From contig DAHWKJ010000032.1 in NCBI GenBank assembly GCA_027343695.1, positions 1 to 55,357 of the forward strand: a stretch of DNA of 55,357 nt. Direction: 5' to 3'. The position numbers and the translations under genes were made by a program. Shown one piece after another: positions 1-7,820 of this stretch. The notes below the pieces were generated by a model that was given only the letters and a program-made list of their open reading frames with translations, was not told the origin of the DNA and did no database searches. Position 1 is the first letter of the stretch, and the number at the start of each line of letters is the position of its first letter. The DNA is from Sulfobacillus sp. (GTDB lineage Bacteria > Bacillota > Sulfobacillia > Sulfobacillales > Sulfobacillaceae).

Positions 1-57
<57 letters not shown>

Positions 58-62
58 GTATA

Positions 63-140
63 TGGCGGAGGCGACGGGATTCGAACCCGTGATCTCATGC
101 GTGACAGGCATGCGTGTTAGGCCGGCTACACCACGCCTCC
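63..140 (-). tRNA. tRNA-Asp (GTC)
   Basis: On the minus strand the acceptor GGAGGCG pairs with CGCCTCC, and the CATGC/GCATG anticodon stem holds the loop CTGTCAC, giving anticodon GTC (Asp). The 3' CCA is encoded. It sits between tRNA-Val and tRNA-Phe with short spacers and is probably processed from one precursor. Confidence 0.95.
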
Positions 141-151
141 GTGTATGCAAT

Positions 152-226
152 TGGTGGGCGAAACAGGGATCGAACCTGTGACCCCCTGCTTGTAAGGCAG
201 GTGCTCTACCGCTGAGCTATTCGCCC
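152..226 (-). tRNA. tRNA-Val (TAC)
   Basis: On the minus strand the acceptor GGGCGAA pairs with the 3' strand TTCGCCC, the discriminator is A and the CCA is encoded. The anticodon loop CTTACAA gives TAC (Val). It is the promoter-proximal gene of the Val-Asp-Phe cluster; a good -35/-10 pair lies just upstream. Confidence 0.95.
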
Positions 227-246
227 ATAAAAAACATGCGAGTTAC

Positions 247-275
247 ATTGTAGTTTAAGGCTCAGCGTTCGTCAA
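247..275 (-). promoter_or_regulatory. Promoter of the Val-Asp-Phe tRNA cluster
   Basis: On the minus strand there is TTGACG (270-275), a 17-nt spacer and TACAAT (247-252). This is a near-consensus housekeeping promoter whose start site would fall about 14 nt before mature tRNA-Val. The fit in sequence, spacing and position is good. Confidence 0.75.
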
Positions 276-351
276 GATTCAAACCACAGCGCCTATCATA
301 CCACGATGCTCCCATGAAGGGAAGTGTTTTCACTGGGAAATGTCCACCCAT

Positions 352-1377
352 TCATCCGTTAATCCACCATGCGTATGTCCCATGATGGACGCCTTCAGGC
401 ACTGTCACCAACACCCAGTGATCGCCGACAAATCCAATTAAATGATATGGGGTTTTTGGGTACGGCAAGGATAGGCTCCAGTGCTGATGTAAACCATAGA
501 GTAATAACTGCTGTTGACCACCCATGGTACGCGCAAGCACGGCCGCATATTGGCCATTTTTGGAAAACCTCGGGACCCCGCTCCACGCAAGATCCGGACG
601 ATTAGTCTCAGTCAGGCGCCCGTGATGCCATAAAATAACATGATTTGGGGTCATTCCCAATACCGTCGCGTGATGCCTGGCCACTGCAATAGGATCGAGC
701 GGGGGAATCTGACTGACGAGCCCGGTGCCTTGAACTACGACACGGCCCGAAGTTAAGGCTGCGATGACACTTTCGTTTTGGGTGATGCCAAATGCGACTA
801 TTTTAGTAGCTCCACTGGGAAGAATCGCGGCTTGCAAACGGTGATCGCCATCCCAAACATAAATCCCTTGACCTTCGGGACCGGTACCCAATAATGCCAA
901 GGCATGGCTGTCGGACGCCCACACCGCCTTCTGAACACTACCAAAGTGAGGTTGAATAGGGGTCACCGCGCTGGCCACCGGATTGGACACGTAGGCCTGG
1001 TCGGTTGAACCATCGACCCACACCACACTCTGCCCATTCGGCGCTGGATAAATTTGGCCCCCCACGCCCACGAGAGGAATCCCGGCCCCACTACTCACGG
1101 CGAGGTGCCACACACTTTGTCCCGAAGGCTCGGGTACATCCACCCAATTCAGCGGTTCAGATCTTGAAGTGATATGAACCCCATTAGCATGGAGGACCAT
1201 AGCTTGGTGGGTTCCAACCAGGTAATACGCCTGGTCACGCTCGACCAATCCACCCGGCACCGAGCTCACTTCCATCCACGTCGAGCCTTGAACTTGATGC
1301 GATACCGGTTGCTTCGCAAAATAGATTTGGGCAGCCGCAAACATAAACAGCAAGAGTAAAGTCAGCGGTCGTTTCAC
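352..1377 (-). CDS. Secreted or membrane-anchored protein of unknown function
   Basis: 341-aa protein that I do not recognise as a named family. Starting at the GTG at 1377, the N-terminus is VKRP followed by a leucine-rich hydrophobic stretch (about residues 5-19), which fits a signal peptide or single anchor. The rest is rich in short beta-strand-like segments with repeated tryptophans and glycines (for example a VWDGDHRLQAA segment and a YAAVLARTMGG segment), reminiscent of a beta-propeller; that is inference. The GTG start is chosen because AGGAGG lies 6-7 nt upstream; the ATG six codons earlier falls before this site. It faces the tRNA cluster and has a long, hairpin-rich upstream region. 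Extracytoplasmic location is likely; function unknown. Confidence 0.7.
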   Translation of the reverse strand: MKRPLTLLLLFMFAAAQIYFAKQPVSHQVQGSTWMEVSSVPGGLVERDQAYYLVGTHQAMVLHANGVHITSRSEPLNWVDVPEPSGQSVWHLAVSSGAGIPLVGVGGQIYPAPNGQSVVWVDGSTDQAYVSNPVASAVTPIQPHFGSVQKAVWASDSHALALLGTGPEGQGIYVWDGDHRLQAAILPSGATKIVAFGITQNESVIAALTSGRVVVQGTGLVSQIPPLDPIAVARHHATVLGMTPNHVILWHHGRLTETNRPDLAWSGVPRFSKNGQYAAVLARTMGGQQQLLLYGLHQHWSLSLPYPKTPYHLIGFVGDHWVLVTVPEGVHHGTYAWWING

Positions 1378-1406
1378 GGGGATTCCTCCTACCATAAGGT
1401 GGACCT

Positions 1407-1702
1407 TTGAACCATGTCTCGTCCTACCCTATGCCCGTTCGAACGCTTTATGACGGTCTCTATACGACGAGCGGTTCTCGCTCATGTCCGCATCGCAATG
1501 GCCGCGAAACGGAAGGCGGACACGTCCTCGCCGAAGAGGCTATGGGACGATGCGTCGTTAAAGTCTCTGGTCTCTCCTGACGAATCACCCGTGCCATATC
1601 CTGGGCTACGGTGTCAGAGGCGGCAGGTCGCCGTCCCGATGGCCCAAAAGTCGAGCCTGGGGTCCCAAAAGACGGGAGACTTCTTTAGTTTCCCATTTTT
1701 TT
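1407..1702 (+). ncRNA. Candidate plus-strand small RNA ending at a terminator
   Basis: The 512-base gap 1378-1889 has no convincing protein gene. Its plus strand holds successive hairpins: GAGCG/CGCTC (1469-1473 with 1479-1483), a 7-bp TGTCCGC/GCGGACA stem (1485-1491 with 1516-1522), CGTCC/GGACG (1523-1527 with 1545-1549, with an inner GCC/GGC), then the terminator at 1674-1702. A weak promoter-like TTGAAC - 17 nt - TATGCC starts at 1407. The terminator is oriented for a plus-strand transcript although no plus-strand gene lies upstream. The 5' part is antisense to the leader of the 352-1377 gene. It matches no RNA family I recognise (not RNase P, SRP, tmRNA or 6S). Confidence 0.3.
1674..1702 (+). 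terminator. Rho-independent terminator, plus strand
   Basis: GGGAGAC (1674-1680) pairs with GTTTCCC (1688-1694) with one G-U pair, a 7-nt loop and a run of seven T after one A (1696-1702). The T-run fixes the direction as rightward. There is no obvious protein gene for it to serve. Confidence 0.65.
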
Positions 1703-1889
1703 AATTGCTAGGCTGAACCCTTCTCCCCCAGGGTACCATGCAAACAGGTTGCCGCATCACCGCCGGGCGTATACGCCAGTACTCCAGCCCCCGCCGTCAT
1801 TGCCATGTCAGCAGCATGGGCTCGCCCGCACAGAATGTGCCTTATCATCACACGTTCTGAATGCGATTAGTATAGGGTGGATCGTCCTA

Positions 1890-2831
1890 CTATAAAGACT
1901 TTTCTAGAATGTCAAACCGCCGCGTCACTTGAAATCCGGCTCGGTAGTAAAGGTAGCCCGCTGGTGATCGTTCTCCCGTCCAGAGAAACCACGCCGAATG
2001 ACATCCCCGTTGCTTCATGGTTTGCAATGCCTGATACAAAAGAGCCTTCCCCAGTCCACGACCACGTTCAGCCTCTGCCACTCCAAAGGGGCCAAAGCGC
2101 TCAAGATGCCCATCATAAGCTCCAAAGAGAGCAAATCCCAGTACCGTATCGCCTTCTCGGCAAATCAGCAATTGCGACGGATCAATGGCCAGGGCCAGGG
2201 CTTCGCGCAACGATCGAGACCAATCTGCGTAGAATTCTCGATCACAGAATTCAAAAAGCCGCGCGTAAAAAGGTGGCGAGATGGGCTCTATGACGACGCC
2301 CTGTCGATCCAATAATTCGATGTGCTGTTGAACGTCTTGAGGCATGATAAAGTCCACTAACCCCTTATCCATAGCGACGGGAGAATACTGCACCGAAAAA
2401 CCGTGAGATTGAAAGAACTCGATGGCACCGGGATACCCGACACGGTCCACGCCCGGCACCACATAAAAAGGGGCATAGGGAGAAAATTCGACACGAGACC
2501 GACCGTGGCCTTTCAAATACCGCAGAGCGTGGTCCAGCAACTGACTTCCCAATCCTTGGCGCTGCACGCCGCGGTCTACCATCAATGCCGTGATCCAACC
2601 CAAGTCTGGCTCGTAGTCGGTTCCCAACGGCACCCGGCGCACTACAGCCTGGATATACCCTAAAATCTTGTCCTGGTCGACAGCCACAAAGACTCCACCG
2701 GGATCAAAATTCGGGTCGAGGAGCACCTTGTGATAGAACACTTGTGACGTGATCGGATCACGAACCAATGTACGATTCCATAATGCTATAATTTGGGCTT
2801 CGTCGCCTCCATGATACGTTCTCACTATCAT
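1890..2831 (-). CDS. Tandem GNAT-family N-acetyltransferase
   Basis: 313-aa protein with two GNAT acetyltransferase domains. The first (about 1-165) carries the acetyl-CoA pyrophosphate loop in a VQRQGLGSQLL segment (about 90-100). The second (about 185-310) carries ERGRGLGKALL, followed by a GYLYYRAGF segment typical of the last GNAT strand. Such proteins move an acetyl group from acetyl-CoA to a primary amine; the substrate cannot be told. The start ATG at 2831 follows an AAGGGG sequence. It is transcribed alone, downstream of the DeoR gene and on the same strand. Confidence 0.85.
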   Translation of the reverse strand: MIVRTYHGGDEAQIIALWNRTLVRDPITSQVFYHKVLLDPNFDPGGVFVAVDQDKILGYIQAVVRRVPLGTDYEPDLGWITALMVDRGVQRQGLGSQLLDHALRYLKGHGRSRVEFSPYAPFYVVPGVDRVGYPGAIEFFQSHGFSVQYSPVAMDKGLVDFIMPQDVQQHIELLDRQGVVIEPISPPFYARLFEFCDREFYADWSRSLREALALAIDPSQLLICREGDTVLGFALFGAYDGHLERFGPFGVAEAERGRGLGKALLYQALQTMKQRGCHSAWFLWTGERSPAGYLYYRAGFQVTRRFDILEKSL

Positions 2832-2916
2832 TTGCAGATATCCCCTTCGACAAAAACGTCGTGTATCCTATCTTACACCTAGGGCGACGTACTCGATATC
2901 CCCGTCTAACAAGCCC

Positions 2917-3861
2917 TCAGCCTGTAATCTTGGAGGCCACTAACACCTCGTGCCCCTGATTTCTCAGAACCTCCAAAAACGCGGGGTCCGCCCCATCATC
3001 CACGATCGTGGCATGGACCCCGGCCAGCGGCGCGATGATGGACAGTGACCGGTGGTTGAGTTTCGTATGGTCGGCGACCACAACAGCCTTTCGTGCCATT
3101 TGAATCATCAGCGCATACGTTTCAGCTTCCATCATGTATGGCGTGGTAAATCCGACCTGGGCATCAATCCCGGCCACCCCCACAAAGGCAATATCGGCGG
3201 TGATTCGAGTGAGATAATCTTGGGCGGTAGGCCCCACCGTCGCGTAAGACTTTTCGGGTACCATGCCCCCAATCATCACCACTGTGAGTTCGGAATGTCC
3301 CGCCAACTCAGCCGCTATATTGATCCCGTTGGTCACCACCGTAAGTCCCCGTCGACGAACCAATTGACGTGCAATATAGGTCGTGGTCGTACCGGCGCTC
3401 AACATGACGACCCCGTTTTCTGGCACCATGGCGGCCGCGATTTCCGCAATGGCAATCTTCTCCTCACGAAGTTCCTCTTCTCGTAGGTGAAAATCCATCT
3501 TAAACATCGAGCCCCGATTGACAACGGCACCTCCTCGGTACCGCTTCACAGTCCCCTCACTGGCTCTCTCAAGTTGCTCCAGATCCTTTCGGATCGTGAC
3601 CGCACTGAGACCAAACTGACCCGTTAACTCTTTGATTGTGACACGCCCGCTGCGCTGCACTTGCTGTAGGATTTGCTCGCGACGCTGACGAGTTCCTGAA
3701 CCCCACCCGCTTTGTTCTCCGTGTCCCCCTTTATCCGTATCCTCTCGCCTCCTTCTCTGACGCTGGTGCCAAAATTGGTATGTAGCATGGGAGACTCGGT
3801 CTCCAATGGTTTCATCCCCCCTATGATGCCCGATTGCAAATCGTCCACCCCCGGACGCCAT
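2917..3861 (-). CDS. DeoR-family transcriptional regulator, start uncertain
   Basis: The core is a DeoR/GlpR repressor. A winged helix-turn-helix begins at TRQRREQILQQVQ and continues through VTIKELTGQFGLSAVTIRKD. It is followed by the sugar-phosphate sensor domain of the ISOCOT fold, with conserved AGTTTTYIA, VTNG, GGMV and ADHTK motifs. Family members are usually about 250 aa, and their helix-turn-helix starts within ten residues of the N-terminus. Here no ATG, GTG or TTG lies in frame close to the domain. The nearest ATG (3861) adds about 55 residues of low-complexity, arginine-rich sequence with no ribosome site. A perfect AAGGAGG lies inside that stretch (about 3750) but is not followed by an in-frame start. 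A frameshift, a rare start codon or a real extension are all possible. Regulated genes are unknown. Confidence 0.75.
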   Translation of the reverse strand: MASGGGRFAIGHHRGDETIGDRVSHATYQFWHQRQRRRREDTDKGGHGEQSGWGSGTRQRREQILQQVQRSGRVTIKELTGQFGLSAVTIRKDLEQLERASEGTVKRYRGGAVVNRGSMFKMDFHLREEELREEKIAIAEIAAAMVPENGVVMLSAGTTTTYIARQLVRRRGLTVVTNGINIAAELAGHSELTVVMIGGMVPEKSYATVGPTAQDYLTRITADIAFVGVAGIDAQVGFTTPYMMEAETYALMIQMARKAVVVADHTKLNHRSLSIIAPLAGVHATIVDDGADPAFLEVLRNQGHEVLVASKITG

Positions 3862-3906
3862 GGATCGCTGAGACAGCTCATATCCAGTACGGCCGCCATC
3901 GATCAA

Positions 3907-3941
3907 CAAGAGCCACCAAGAATCGATCCCAGTGGCTCTTG
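3907..3941 (-). terminator. Hairpin downstream of etfA
   Basis: CAAGAGCCAC and GTGGCTCTTG form a perfect 10-bp stem with a 15-nt loop, 18 nt beyond the etfA stop codon. Only a short T-poor tail follows on the minus strand, so it may be a weak terminator or a 3'-end protecting hairpin. Confidence 0.5.
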
Positions 3942-3958
3942 TGACAGAAACTGGTGGC

Positions 3959-4936
3959 TTACTGCTCTGCCTTTAAGCGATGCACTGCCTCGGTGACAGC
4001 TGGTACCACATCAAAGAGGTTCCCCACAATGCCATAGTTGGCCGCCTTGAAAATTGGGGCTTCTGGATCGCTGTTGATGGCAACAATATACTTGGACCCC
4101 GAAATCCCGGCTAAGTGCTGGATGGCGCCGGATATCCCAATGGCAAAATACACATTGGGACTCACTACTTTGCCGGTTTGGCCAATGTGATAGGAATGAG
4201 GCACCCAGCCTTCGTCGGCCACCGGGCGTGATGATCCGACCGCTGCCCCCAGGGCTTGGGCTAAATTGTCTAGGAGCTGAAAGTTTTCAGGGCCCTTCAT
4301 GCCGCGTCCGCCCGATACGATAATCTCGGCCTCGGTCAGTTCTACCGTCTCTGTAGCTTGGGTGCGCACTTCAACCACCTTAGACTGAAAGGACAGGGCT
4401 TGCAGATCGATCGGGCAATCGAAGGGTTCTGCAGACCGGTTGGTCTCTTTTACCGATTGGATGTTTGGTCGAATCGAAAATATTTGGACTGGGCTATCAA
4501 TCTGCACCGTAGCAAACGCTTTCCCCGCATATACAGGTCGCGTCGCGACCAAACGCCCATTGCTCTCGGATCGAATTTCGGTGCAATCGGATGCTAATCC
4601 AGCCTGCAATAGTCCGGCGACCCGTGGCGCCAAGTCCTTGCCCCAAGCCGTGGCGGGAAACATCAACGCTGTAGCCGCTACAGCGTTTTGTATCTGACGG
4701 ACGGCTTCGGCAAACCCGTCCGAACTATAATGGGCAAACACGTCTTGATTTAAGGCAATCATCCGATCCGCCCCATAACGTCCTAACACGTCTTTGGTAG
4801 ACTCGGCATCAGGGCCAAACGTCACGGCCGTAACCTGTCCAGGCCTCAATTGCTGCGCTAAGGACAACATCTCAAGGGCCACGCGACGTACTTTACCAGC
4901 CTCTTGTTGCAAGATTACTAAAATGTCGTCAGCCAT
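3959..4936 (-). CDS. etfA: Electron transfer flavoprotein, alpha subunit
   Basis: 325-aa FAD-binding subunit of electron transfer flavoprotein. ETF takes electrons from acyl-CoA and related dehydrogenases and hands them to a membrane oxidoreductase. The N-terminal ETF domain opens with [15 protein letters not shown]. The C-terminal FAD domain has the diagnostic [31 protein letters not shown] and [15 protein letters not shown] motifs. The ATG at 4936 is preferred to the GTG one codon earlier because GAGGAGG lies six bases before it. It lies 17 bases after etfB and is clearly co-transcribed. The hairpin at 3907-3941 follows. Its likely redox partner is the Fe-S membrane protein at 20816-22810 (inference). 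Confidence 0.96.
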   Translation of the reverse strand: MADDILVILQQEAGKVRRVALEMLSLAQQLRPGQVTAVTFGPDAESTKDVLGRYGADRMIALNQDVFAHYSSDGFAEAVRQIQNAVAATALMFPATAWGKDLAPRVAGLLQAGLASDCTEIRSESNGRLVATRPVYAGKAFATVQIDSPVQIFSIRPNIQSVKETNRSAEPFDCPIDLQALSFQSKVVEVRTQATETVELTEAEIIVSGGRGMKGPENFQLLDNLAQALGAAVGSSRPVADEGWVPHSYHIGQTGKVVSPNVYFAIGISGAIQHLAGISGSKYIVAINSDPEAPIFKAANYGIVGNLFDVVPAVTEAVHRLKAEQ

Positions 4937-4953
4937 CACAATCCTCCTCGTAC

Positions 4954-5721
4954 CTATAAGACCTTGGCTTCATCATGCAATAAATTCACCAGTTGTTGCG
5001 CCGCCTCGATCGGATCGCCGGTCAGTATCTTGGCAGACGGTCGTGTCGGAGGTTCCGACAGTGCAGTAACCCTTACCTTAGGCACCGTGTCGATGCCGAG
5101 AGCCTCCAATGACTCCACACGTACTTCTTTTTTCTTCGCTTTCATAATGTTCGGTAAGGTGGGATAGCGCGGTTCATTTAGCCCACGTTGCGCAGTGACT
5201 ACCGCCGGATAAGGCAACTCGACCACTTCAATGGCACCCTCTAATTCTCTCTCTGCAACCAGTCGCTGCGTATCCGGATTAATGGACAATTTGAGCACAA
5301 CTGTCACTTGCGGGATCTCCAAGAACACCGAAATCAAGGGTCCGACCTGTGCCGCATCATCATCCACTGCCTGCTTACCCGTCAAAATTAAATCAAAAGT
5401 TTCTAGGCGTGCGACGGCAGCCAACGCGGCCGCCGCCTGATAGGAATCAAGTCCCGCATCGGTCTTCACATGAATGCCCCGATCGGCTCCCATCGCCAGC
5501 GTTTGCCGGATGGCTTCCTCAACCCGTTGGGGCCCTACCGATATGACAACCACTTCGCCTTGAAAACGCTCTCGAATTTGCAAGGCTTCTTCGATGGCAA
5601 ACTCGTCATACGGATTAATCACCCACTTAATCCCATCCGTCGCAATGGACGCGCCGTCTGGAGCCATCCGAATACGCGTTGCGGTATCCGGTACTTGCTT
5701 AACCATTACGAGAATCTTCAC
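4954..5721 (-). CDS. etfB: Electron transfer flavoprotein, beta subunit
   Basis: 255-aa beta subunit of ETF, which binds AMP and supports the alpha subunit. It begins MKILVMVKQVPDTATRIRM (GTG start, with AGGAGGAG upstream). It contains NPYDEFAIEEAL and the ETF-beta signature region LVAERELEGAIEVVELPYP-AVVTAQRGLNEPRYPTLPNIMKA. Length is normal. It is the first gene of etfBA. Immediately upstream (5755-6135) lies the decayed transposon end, so the present promoter may lie within or next to that remnant. Confidence 0.96.
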   Translation of the reverse strand: MKILVMVKQVPDTATRIRMAPDGASIATDGIKWVINPYDEFAIEEALQIRERFQGEVVVISVGPQRVEEAIRQTLAMGADRGIHVKTDAGLDSYQAAAALAAVARLETFDLILTGKQAVDDDAAQVGPLISVFLEIPQVTVVLKLSINPDTQRLVAERELEGAIEVVELPYPAVVTAQRGLNEPRYPTLPNIMKAKKKEVRVESLEALGIDTVPKVRVTALSEPPTRPSAKILTGDPIEAAQQLVNLLHDEAKVL

Positions 5722-5754
5722 GGCTATTCTCTCCTCCTACTCACACAATGTCGT

Positions 5755-6135
5755 CAACGACCCCGGCCTGTAGGTCGGAGCTTGCGACTCCCCGGAAGTG
5801 CGGGCAACGGCCGAAGCCGTCTCCTTCCTTAAGGTGGAGTCACATCATAGGGCGGTTGACAACGCCCTGCCCCCCGGTCCTCGATTCCCAGACGGTGCAA
5901 GTTCATGGAGCCAACCCGGTCATCATTCGACCGGCAGTGGCCTTGCTGACATTCAAAGCGGTGCTGCCGCGTGTTGCGATTCCCCCGCGCAACCTGTCCA
6001 CACTGCGGACAGGGGTGCAACGTATCGTGCGGGCGTAATGTCAGGCCGCCTTATCTTCGAGCATCCTCCCGAGCCGATCCGCCGCACTGTCGTTTGATGA
6101 ACCCTAAGGCCATCAAACCCGGGCTGAGAAAACAT
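5755..6135 (-). pseudogene. Decayed 3' end of an IS200/IS605-type tnpB, with hairpin-rich right end
   Basis: The 431-base gap 5722-6152 between selA and etfB holds a fragment rather than an intact gene. On the minus strand, from about 6020, a frame encodes CPQCGQVARGNRNTRQHRF, then ECQQGHC and NDDRVGSMNLHRLG. This is the TnpB/OrfB C-terminal zinc ribbon followed by the region of the last RuvC catalytic aspartate. The second cysteine pair is irregular (C-x4-C), and upstream sequence is scrambled between frames, so the gene is dead. Beyond the coding end, 5755-5830 holds compact hairpins (ACGGC-TTCG-GCCGT; GGAG/CTCC), as expected of an omega-RNA scaffold or element right end. No tnpA is visible. 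Confidence 0.6.
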
Positions 6136-6152
6136 CCCTCACCACCGAGTCG

Positions 6153-7565
6153 TCATACGGACCAATCGTCGGACGCGATCATCAACCGATACCCCTCCAA
6201 TATGGTATCAACTAACCGGGGTTCTTGACTAGGGAAAATAGTGCGTAGATCAAATATTAATTGATCTTGGTGGAGCCGACACACGACCGGGATCGTTGCC
6301 CGGCGCAAGGCTCGTTCCCACGCCGCTTGAGACCCTTCTTGAGTCTTCACATGGAGCGTCACCGTGGGCAATCGGGAACCCGGCAGTGACCCTCCGCCGA
6401 CTTCACTCACATCATGGTGCACACTGACCGTCACCGAAGCGGGAAGACTCCGACGCAAGGCACCCATCACATCATTTGCACGCTGTTCCAGCACCGCTTG
6501 GGATTGTTCAATCATCTGCCATAGGGGCAACGCCCCTTGATTTCCCTCAAGATACGCTCGAATCACCACTTCTAAGGCTGCCAACGTCATCTTGTCCACC
6601 CGAACTGCCCGGGCCAAGGGGTGCTTTTTCATGGCCGTAATCCAATCTCGCCGTCCCGCAATAATGCCTGCTTGCGGGCCTCCTAGGAGTTTATCGCCAG
6701 AAAAGGTGGCGACATCGATACCAGTCGCCACAACCATAGCAACACTTGGTTCGTCCACCCCGTCGAGTTGAAACGGGAACAGGACGCCACTACCCAAATC
6801 TTCCAACACGGGAACGTCTTTGGCGCGACCCAGTCGAACCAGTTCTTCGGTCGAGACCGATTCTGTAAAACCGATCATGCGAAAGTTGGACTGGTGCACC
6901 TTTAAAAGAAGGCCGGTTTGCCCCGTGATAGCTGCTTCGTAATCACGGAGGTGGGTCTTATTGGTTGACCCGACTTCGCGCAGGTGGGCACCGGAAAGTG
7001 CCATGACTTCGGGAATCCGAAAAGCCCCTCCAATCTCGACAAGCTCTCCTCGTGACACCACCACCTCACGACCTTGAGCCATCGCCGACAAGGCCAACAA
7101 TACAGCAGCCGCATTGTTATTGACCACCATAGCCGCCTCGGCCCCCGTCACCGCTTCAACCAGCCGCGACACGTGATCATGGCGAGAACCCCGGGCGCCC
7201 CGATCCAAATCATACTCAAGCGTGGAATACTGGGTAGCCACTGACGTGACGTACTCCATGACGTCAGTACTTAATGGAGAGCGGCCCAAGTTAGTGTGGA
7301 TGACGACTCCCGTCGCATTGATGACGGGCCGCAAATGCGGACGCCTCAGGTCCTCAGCCCGACGTAAGACCAGGTCCACGATGCGCGTGAACGGGGGCAC
7401 GGATTCCCCTTCACGCACGCGCTGACGAATTTCGTCTAAGACTTCTCGGGTCGACCATTCGATCCATACCTTAGGTAACGGCCATGGGGTGTCAATTGCA
7501 CTCCAAATTTTATGGACTGCCGGGATCTCAGACCATTTTCCTTGCCGGCTCTCCCCCTGACTAAT
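6153..7565 (-). CDS. selA: L-seryl-tRNA(Sec) selenium transferase, apparently with an AUU start
   Basis: PLP enzyme that turns Ser-tRNA(Sec) into Sec-tRNA(Sec) using selenophosphate. The core is clear: LRPVINATGVVIHTNLGRSP, EYDLDRGARGSRHDHV, an NNNAAAVLLAL segment, REVGSTNKTHLRDY, and the PLP-lysine motif FSGDKLLGGPQAG. From the first ordinary start (GTG, 7418) the protein would be 420 aa and lack the N-terminal domain. The frame stays open for another 50 codons and encodes EIPAVHKIW and EVLDEIRQRVREGESVP, which match the usual SelA start (LPAIDRLL and LDEAREVIRG in E. coli). This extension has no ATG, GTG, TTG or CTG. It begins with two ATT codons (7568, 7565) behind GGGGGAGGTG, and a TAA closes the frame at 7581. 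ATT at 7565 (spacing 7) gives 470 aa, the normal length. No selB, selD or tRNA-Sec is seen here. Confidence 0.85.
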   Translation of the reverse strand: MSQGESRQGKWSEIPAVHKIWSAIDTPWPLPKVWIEWSTREVLDEIRQRVREGESVPPFTRIVDLVLRRAEDLRRPHLRPVINATGVVIHTNLGRSPLSTDVMEYVTSVATQYSTLEYDLDRGARGSRHDHVSRLVEAVTGAEAAMVVNNNAAAVLLALSAMAQGREVVVSRGELVEIGGAFRIPEVMALSGAHLREVGSTNKTHLRDYEAAITGQTGLLLKVHQSNFRMIGFTESVSTEELVRLGRAKDVPVLEDLGSGVLFPFQLDGVDEPSVAMVVATGIDVATFSGDKLLGGPQAGIIAGRRDWITAMKKHPLARAVRVDKMTLAALEVVIRAYLEGNQGALPLWQMIEQSQAVLEQRANDVMGALRRSLPASVTVSVHHDVSEVGGGSLPGSRLPTVTLHVKTQEGSQAAWERALRRATIPVVCRLHQDQLIFDLRTIFPSQEPRLVDTILEGYRLMIASDDWSV

Positions 7566-7580
7566 AATGACACCTCCCCC

Positions 7581-7769
7581 TTACTGGGTTTTTTCCCCTT
7601 TGCGGCTCGCCGACCGAGTTGTGGGACTGGGTTTTATAAGGCCCAAGCTTGAGTCTAACACCACAAACCCTTGGGTTTCCAATACTTCGTCCGCGCCCAT
7701 ATCATATAGCGATACCGATTCGTTGCGAACCCGTTTACCGTGGGATAACGGCTTCTGATCGTCCGCCAC
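7581..7769 (-). CDS. Small protein of unknown function between hemB and selA
   Basis: 62 aa, GTG start at 7769 preceded by AAAGGAGG at good spacing. It contains a hydrophobic-acidic middle (SLYDMGADEVLETQGFVVLD) and a basic, serine-rich tail. I do not recognise it. Its stop codon TAA (7583-7581) directly abuts the selA ribosome site, in the same frame as selA, so translation of the two is probably coupled. The strong ribosome site argues that it is real. Function unknown. Confidence 0.5.
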   Translation of the reverse strand: MADDQKPLSHGKRVRNESVSLYDMGADEVLETQGFVVLDSSLGLIKPSPTTRSASRKGEKTQ

Positions 7770-7820
7770 GTGCCCATGCCTCCTTTGTGAAGAAATCTCG
7801 TCTTCTGGCCTGGTATTCCC

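Noticed and set aside
1414-1704. Open frame of 96 codons on the plus strand
   Set aside because: No ribosome site, no recognisable domain, and it runs through RNA hairpins and into the terminator T-run; better explained as non-coding.
1877-2315. Plus-strand open frames of 138 and 105 codons
   Set aside because: They are antisense to the well-supported tandem GNAT gene and encode nothing recognisable.
3624-3899. Minus-strand frame of 91 codons overlapping the DeoR gene start
   Set aside because: Different frame, no family match. Kept only as a hint that the DeoR N-terminal region is unreliable.
6153-7418. SelA as a 421-residue protein starting at GTG 7418
   Set aside because: This discards a clearly homologous N-terminal domain encoded in frame; the AUU start gives the normal family length.
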